A stretch of 62,500 nucleotides of DNA from Mesostigma viride (lineage: Eukaryota; Streptophyta; Mesostigmatophyceae; Mesostigmatales; Mesostigmataceae), in NCBI GenBank assembly GCA_009746045.1, contig RPFO01000050.1, forward strand, positions 4,224,093 to 4,286,592. The letters run 5' to 3'. Shown here piece after piece: positions 56,601 to 62,500 of the stretch; position 1 is the first letter of the stretch, and each line of letters starts with the position of its first letter. The translations under genes were made by a program, and so were the position numbers. The notes beneath the pieces were generated by a model. The model ran no database searches. It worked only from the letters and a program-made list of their open reading frames with translations, and was not told where the DNA came from.

Positions 56601-59561
56601 CTGTAGGATATAAGCATAGTCAGTAGGTACCAGACCTACACTAGCGTCACGCTAGCAGTATATACTACTAGTGCACAGATACTGCTGTAGGACAATTAGG
56701 CATACCGCTTGCATCCATGGGCCAGCAAGCCCACCATCGATGAGTTAAAACCCTGGTAATTATTTTATTGGTAATTAGAACCGATACCAATCCAATCATA
56801 CTATACAAGACCACCCTACCACGTACCATCGGAAGGTTGATTTCGGGGAGTTCCTTACAAAAGTAAGAGAACTGATATAAAACCCCACCGTATGAACAAC
56901 CCATCAGACCCCCTACCACGCACCATCGAAAGGTTGACCCCGGCAGATCCCTTTCAACGGCATTACTGATACCAACCCTGACCTTATACGAACAACCCAT
57001 CAGACCCCCTACCACGCACCATCGAAAGGTTGACCCCGGCAGATCCCTTTCAACGGCATTACTGATACCAACCCTGACCTTATACGAACAACCCATCAGA
57101 CCCCCTACCACGCACCATCGAAAGGTTGACCCCGGGAGATCCCTTTCCGCGTCCACCATGCCTTGATAGAGATGGTAGGATGTCAGCAGCCGCTTAGGTA
57201 CGGCACCGATGACCTTGTAACGGACGTCCGCGCGGTCAAAGCAGGTGCACCCCGACGCGGTCACCGGTAGCACCCCCGGGTCCCCGCACACAGGGTTCCC
57301 TGCTGCACGGCACACCTCGCGCTGCATGACCTCGTCGGTCACCTGCATAGTCCCAAGGTGACGTAAAGACAGCGACTAGAAAAGATCAGCTCTTGAAGAC
57401 AGCCAATAGAGATATTCCAGGCGAATTTGCGAGGTGGAGACAAACGTAAGAGAATTCAAGTGCATGACGGCATCCATTACCTGGGTGGTTAAGACTACAG
57501 ATAGAATATGAGCAAGAACTCCAACGCTGCTGCACGGTCAGTTGCTTGTTTGGTGCAGAAAGGAAAGCCAAGCGATTGGGCCTTATTATTGACATGATAG
57601 GAGAACTGGCCTTATCGCACACAAGGGTGAAGCGCCTGGGGAAAAAGAAATTCCCAACGCACACCATTGAATCGTGCATATGCAACGCGCAGTGGCCGCA
57701 AACGGGCAATCAATATCAAAGCCTCCAGTTGGTTCCCTGATCGCCGTCAGCGAGGACAATTCAGGTCATCATCTGGAACCCCCGAAAGCCCTTATTACGT
57801 CCAACCAACAGCTGAAGTCTGTTTTATCATGCGGAAGGCTCCATAGCACGCGAAGGGTACAGACAGTTACCCCTTGGATCAAGAACCTAACCACACACAA
57901 CGAAGCCACTGATTGCCCAGCTTAAGACCATGACAGAGGGAGAATAAGAGACTTAGGCCGTTTGCAACTTTCACGCAAAAATAAAAGATCACAAGCGTTT
58001 AGAAGTATATAACTATGGGGTCAGGTGCCGCACCCATGAACTTTCCAGAGCGCCTGGGTGGTCCCACAGGTTCGCGGGGTCACCTTGCAAACTAATAACG
58101 GAGTGTCACAGTTAGTGCTGATTGTTAGTCCATGTTCGCCCAATCTCCTTTGGGGCTATACACTTGATTTTACTATTCAGGGTTCCATCATGCAGGACCT
58201 TCAACTATAACCTTATGATCTCAGAAACAGGTTTTCAACGGTGCATCAGACAAGATATTCAGTAACGGTTTATCAGACAAGATATTCAGTAACGGTGCAT
58301 CAGACAAGATATTCAGTTACGGTGCATCAGACAAGATATTCAGTTACCGTGCATCAGACAACATATCCAGTAACGGTGCATCAGACAGGACATCCGGTTT
58401 GCAGTCCTCGGGCCAGGGTTGCATCGGGGCATCGGGCTTGATCAATAATCGAAGACCTCAGGAAACAAGCTTCACCAGGGCATTCCGGGGACATGTGCTG
58501 GAAGTTACCGTATGCTCAGCCCTTTCCGAACCCGCCCCTCCTATACCACCAAAGTCTCCAGACGCCTTCGAATCGGGCTGAAGAAGAGAGGTTGAGCATG
58601 TTTCAAGCACTGGACTAGGGGGTATTTATTAAACAAGGCACGGCTTCCTATTTACACTATAGCATATTTGTAAGTACAAAAAGAGAATGGACCCATTTCC
58701 TGTTCATGCTTGCCCTCTTGCAGTCTCTGATCAACTGAACCTTCCCGTTGAGTCCTCTATCTTTGGCCTTTTTGCTCGCACTTAAAAAATTATTATAAGT
58801 TGGGTACCATATTTAGCGTGTTCTACTATGTTGATACTGGCCTGGTGGTTAACGTGCAAACAGATACGGAAACAAAACACTACCAGAGCTTAAGCAGAAC
58901 GCATGAGGCTTCTCACCGACTGCGCCCCCTGGCCATAGATGGTCACCGCGGTCTCTATGTCAGACGTCACCATCTGGCCGTTGTGGTGCTCCACGGATGC
59001 CAGCGCCAGCGCCAGGTACCCCTGAGTGTACTCGCTGAGATCTACCGCCAGCACGCGCTGGCCCGCACGGATGTCCACCAGCACCTCGACCGACGTCTCG
59101 TACACGACGAGAGTTATGCTGGCATTGGAGGGAATGGAGGCTTTCACTCTCTGGTATGTGGCGACATCCTCCACTAGAATCGCGATTTGGAGCCCCCCAT
59201 GATGCTCCACAACCGCTTGTTGCACCGCGGCCGCAAGGTTGGCAAGCACAGGCAGCACGTCTGCACTCATTCCTGATTCCAAAGCTGCTTTCTGTGCCAT
59301 ACGACACCGGCTTGGCCACCGGGAGTCATCGACGTTTAGAGCAACGCACTCCAGGTGCTTGATGCCTCGCGCAATGAGCGTGGCGGCGAGCCTCGACGCG
59401 AGCGCGGGTTCATCCGGGCCAATGTACCGGATGGAGGCGCGTAGGGGACCCTCCACAAAGGGTTCGTGTTGTTGCAGGCTGCGAACAAGGTCAGGGTCAC
59501 CTCCCCCCACGAGGTAGATGGGGATGCCAGCAGCGTTGGCGGTGCTGAAGGATGCCGTGAG
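41101..59561 (-). CDS. Receptor-type class III nucleotide cyclase homologue, 5' end missing
   Basis: Class III cyclases make cAMP or cGMP. Exons in coding order: 59561-58917, 57342-about 57116, 54591-54038, 52297-52004, 49222-49180, 49115-49019, 48873-48273, 47036-46963, 46544-46032, 45147-44657, 43027-42802, 41670-41101, about 1,440 codons seen. Order of domains: periplasmic-binding-protein-like ectodomain (exons 1-2), further ectodomain, EGF-like CSGHGTC...CLCQRGWTGPFC, one membrane helix (ILLATLIPCVLLPGLVGLLG), cyclase domain 1 (SLSVVVMDVDG...), cyclase domain 2 (PVVIAFMYVAY... GPVVNRAARIA), and a coiled-coil tail. Phases agree from 49115 to the stop. A gap remains between 52004 and 49222, and exon 2's end is uncertain. 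Metal ligands are partly lost, so activity is doubtful. Confidence 0.8.
42670..42745. repeat. Decayed copies of a cyclase exon edge
   Basis: CCTTGAGGTCAAACTGGCCC and the bases after it copy the 42802-42845 exon end (CCTTGAGGTGGTATTGGCCC). A shorter copy lies just before it. Confidence 0.85.
42802..43027 (-). CDS. Cyclase gene: transition-state exon of domain 2
   Basis: Acceptor CCCTGCAG, donor GTACCC. Reads GLRLQIGMCMDVPSD and TGRAAYFGPVVNRAARIAAT, a clear match to the RIG-x-D...YFG-x-VVNRAARI block with the catalytic Asn and Arg kept. Ends ELGQYHLK. Confidence 0.85.
44300..44425. repeat. ~52-bp tandem repeat, three copies
   Basis: Units contain ACAATCGATRMCACAA and TAATATGTAATCAACTTATT. 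Intronic in the cyclase gene. Confidence 0.8.
44657..45147 (-). CDS. Cyclase gene: linker and start of cyclase domain 2
   Basis: Acceptor CCTGCCAG, donor GTAAAT, phase 2. VKEGLPPIHLMQVLP closes domain 1. KDPVVIAFMYVAYAKILRKT starts domain 2 with no metal Asp. EEKEGNFLLAFRSAAKAVQF has Asn in place of the second Asp. Confidence 0.78.
46032..46544 (-). CDS. Cyclase gene: rest of cyclase domain 1
   Basis: Acceptor TGTAATAG, donor GTGGGT, 171 codons, phase 0 both ends. TEGAFTLAFLDPVNAVGFAM parallels TEGDAF-x-x-AF...AV-F of the family but lacks the second metal Asp. VRVGIHV and DYVDVARAIRDIASGGQVLL follow, with Asp where Asn is usual. Confidence 0.78.
46963..47036 (-). CDS. Cyclase gene: first metal-site exon
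   Basis: Acceptor TCTGCAG, donor GTACGT. Joined to the previous G it gives VVVMDVDGLADLLAWDARET. This corresponds to the TD-(V/I)-EGST-x-LWEW start of class III cyclases, with the first metal-binding Asp kept. Confidence 0.75.
47888..48121. mobile_element. Foldback MITE related to the one at 37725
   Basis: The 21-bp ends are perfect inverted repeats (TTGTGCGGAAACCTTTTGCC and complement), with a second inverted pair inside (AAGGTTCCGCACA, GATAACCACTCG). The GGAACCTTTTGCC core, the ATAACCACT word and a right flank TTAACCTAACT are shared with the 37.7-kb element. It lies in a cyclase intron. Confidence 0.8.
48273..48873 (-). CDS. Cyclase gene: EGF-like module, membrane helix, start of cyclase domain 1
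   Basis: Acceptor CCGGCGCAG, donor GTGAGT, phase 1. Order: MYLSTYLSAM..., CSGHGTCQFP ... GTCLCQRGWTGPFC (EGF-like), helix RRILLATLIPCVLLPGLVGL, then KRRR stop-transfer and SLSVVVM, where the cyclase domain starts. Confidence 0.82.
49019..49115 (-). CDS. Cyclase gene: exon before the EGF-like module
   Basis: Acceptor CTTGCAG, donor GTGAGT. Encodes SCNSDSSGYNYNREDMVPME then IVGIAWVLQGRD, and joins MYLSTYLSAM of the next exon in phase 0. Confidence 0.7.
49180..49222 (-). CDS. Cyclase gene: small exon
   Basis: 43 nt between TGTGCCAG and GTATGC. In the frame that joins the next exon it reads YVCNEEHTADCMGR. It needs phase 1 in, whereas the 52004 exon ends in phase 0, so one exon between them is still missing. 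Confidence 0.5.
49231..50140. repeat. Direct repeat pair (about 120 bp) around a longer duplicated segment
   Basis: 49237-49358 and 50022-50140 are direct copies (AGATCACTAAGCTCCCAAGA ... GGAAGCAGGAAGCCTCC). Between them, 49379-50010 is a segment repeated at 51352-51938. No gene recognised in either. Confidence 0.8.
50141..51351. other. Unassigned part of a cyclase intron
   Basis: No exon, RNA gene or tandem array recognised. One cyclase exon with phase 0 in and 1 out should lie between 49223 and 52003, but I could not find it. Confidence 0.3.
51352..51938. repeat. Second copy of the ~590-bp dispersed segment
   Basis: Shares with 49379-50010 words such as TTCTAAATTAATTACCACCG, CGTGGCCACGCACCCCCCAA and CCCTACAGGTCCCTAGCTTC, about 85% by eye. 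Origin unknown. Confidence 0.8.
52004..52297 (-). CDS. Cyclase gene: ectodomain exon
   Basis: Acceptor GCGGCCAG, donor GTACGC, 98 codons in phase 0. Reads VMQGLDVFLGEAFMQPLTAR to ALLRWNLTAHEEFVLGCLDE. Six decayed copies of its acceptor edge lie in the upstream intron. Confidence 0.7.
52340..52835. repeat. Six decayed copies of a cyclase acceptor edge
   Basis: CAAGGCCTTGCATGACCTG-type words recur near 52372, 52446, 52530, 52602, 52688 and 52806. The true edge is at 52283-52300. Confidence 0.88.
53690..53945. repeat. ~75-bp array with donor-like GGTGGGTG words
   Basis: Alternating CACCCACCTTCATAGGGC and CACCCACCTGCATAGGGC motifs, about seven half-units. On the minus (coding) strand each reads CTATGMAG followed by GTGGGTG. 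Confidence 0.88.
54038..54591 (-). CDS. Cyclase gene: ectodomain exon
   Basis: Acceptor AAATAG at 54592, donor GTGAGA at 54037, phase 0 out. It encodes MMPAPRPLSKYYTTNRTIYD, several N-x-T sites, and GLLANPLTNRTAQ at the end. No family recognised for this stretch alone. Position and phase place it in the ectodomain. Confidence 0.65.
55474..55690. repeat. 52-bp minisatellite, four copies
   Basis: Unit contains GGGGAGAGAGACTACACAGG and GCCTCATATTTAACGAGG. Cyclase intron. Confidence 0.93.
56540..56700. repeat. ~95-bp duplication
   Basis: AGCAGTATACTACTAGTGCA and CAGATACTGCTGTAGGA occur twice, in the cyclase intron. Confidence 0.8.
56820..57155. repeat. ~107-bp array of a cyclase exon edge
   Basis: Three to four copies containing CTACCACGCACCATCGAAAG and GTTGACCCCGGCAGATCCC. 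On the coding strand each has CCTTTCGATG followed by GTGCGTGG. Confidence 0.92.
57116..57342 (-). CDS. Cyclase gene: ectodomain exon with uncertain 3' end
   Basis: Acceptor TATGCAG. Reads VTDEVMQREVCRAAGNPVCG, then VIGAVPKRLLTSYHLYQGMV. The GTGCGT at 57115 is the best-looking donor but does not give the phase 1 needed by the next exon. GTGGAC at 57156 is another option. A 107-bp array of this edge follows. Confidence 0.55.
58230..58395. repeat. 27-bp minisatellite, six copies
   Basis: Unit CATCAGACAAGATATTCAGT plus AACGGTG, in the intron between the first two visible cyclase exons. Confidence 0.93.
58917..59561 (-). CDS. Cyclase gene: periplasmic-binding-protein-like exon
   Basis: Acceptor GCGCAG at 59562, donor GTGAGA at 58916, 215 codons, phase 0. 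It starts LTASFSTANAAGIPIYLVGG and has ASRLAATLIARGIKHLECVA and GYLALALASVEHHNGQ, consistent with a two-lobed sugar-binding-protein fold as found in ectodomains of green-algal cyclases. Fold assignment is by pattern only. Confidence 0.7.
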
Positions 59562-59584
59562 CTGCGCAGCATCTCACCGCGGGA

Positions 59585-62205
<2,621 letters not shown>

Positions 62206-62500
62206 CAAGAAACAAGGGAGAAATGACCAGGGGAAAGGGCCAACATTCAAGAAACAAGAAACAAGAAACAAGACACAAGACACCGAAGTATGTGTCAGGA
62301 TCAGCCACGATACCGATGGCAGCGTTGGCTGTGCTACTATGGCTTTGCAAAGCATCCACTCTTCCCAAGCGGTCTGCATCCAACTACTAAATATGCTTTG
62401 GGATGCTTCCCTTTGCTTTCGCACCCGCCCACTTCAAACCAGAACAGGTGATTAGACCGTGCGGTTTGGACATATACGAAAAAGGCAAACTGTCATGCAA

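Overview
The window is nuclear DNA of a eukaryote, most likely a chlamydomonadalean (volvocine-type) green alga. The reasons are many small exons with GTGAGT/GTGCGT/GTAAGT donors and (C)AG acceptors, introns of 0.3-3.5 kb, GC-rich coding sequence in a more AT-rich background, a PPSP-rich hydroxyproline-type protein segment, a ciliary transition-zone gene, a receptor-type class III nucleotide cyclase, and a TGTAA element after one stop codon. I do not name a species.

Layout. (1) 1-2017, minus strand: three exons of an ABCD-type (ABC_membrane_2/SbmA-like) transporter whose phases join exactly. Its upstream intron holds a 3.5-kb (TAGGGG)n satellite (2294-5845). (2) 7813-23507, plus strand: a complete tectonic (TCTN) gene in 13 exons plus a probable 32-nt microexon. 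It encodes a protein of about 980 residues with a signal peptide, a ~300-residue Pro/Ser-rich domain, the Cys-rich tectonic core and a C-terminal hydrophobic helix. A one-base defect in a C-run separates the signal-peptide frame from the rest. (3) 24.1-41.1 kb: an intergenic graveyard of non-LTR retrotransposons (ORF1-only copies, an ORF2 tail remnant, 3' ends with (TTAA)n or (TTAC)n tails), a hAT-like fragment and TTAA-flanked DNA elements. (4) 59561-41101, minus strand: a receptor cyclase with a periplasmic-binding-protein-like ectodomain, an EGF-like module, one membrane helix and two cyclase homology domains with degraded metal sites. Its 5' end is missing. (5) 59.6-62.2 kb: a layered heptanucleotide satellite, probably in the first visible intron of the cyclase gene.

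Main observation. In all three genes, introns repeatedly carry decayed or tandem copies of the adjacent exon edge together with its splice site. There are at least 14 such edges. Several copies keep an intact GTGAG or (C)AG core. In two cases a kilobase-scale satellite lies between the edge copies. This looks like one ongoing process of intron growth from duplicated splice junctions.

The tectonic and cyclase genes fit a flagellated alga (ciliary gate and cyclic-nucleotide signalling), but nothing in the sequence shows that they act together. Functions come from motifs read by eye. No database search was run.
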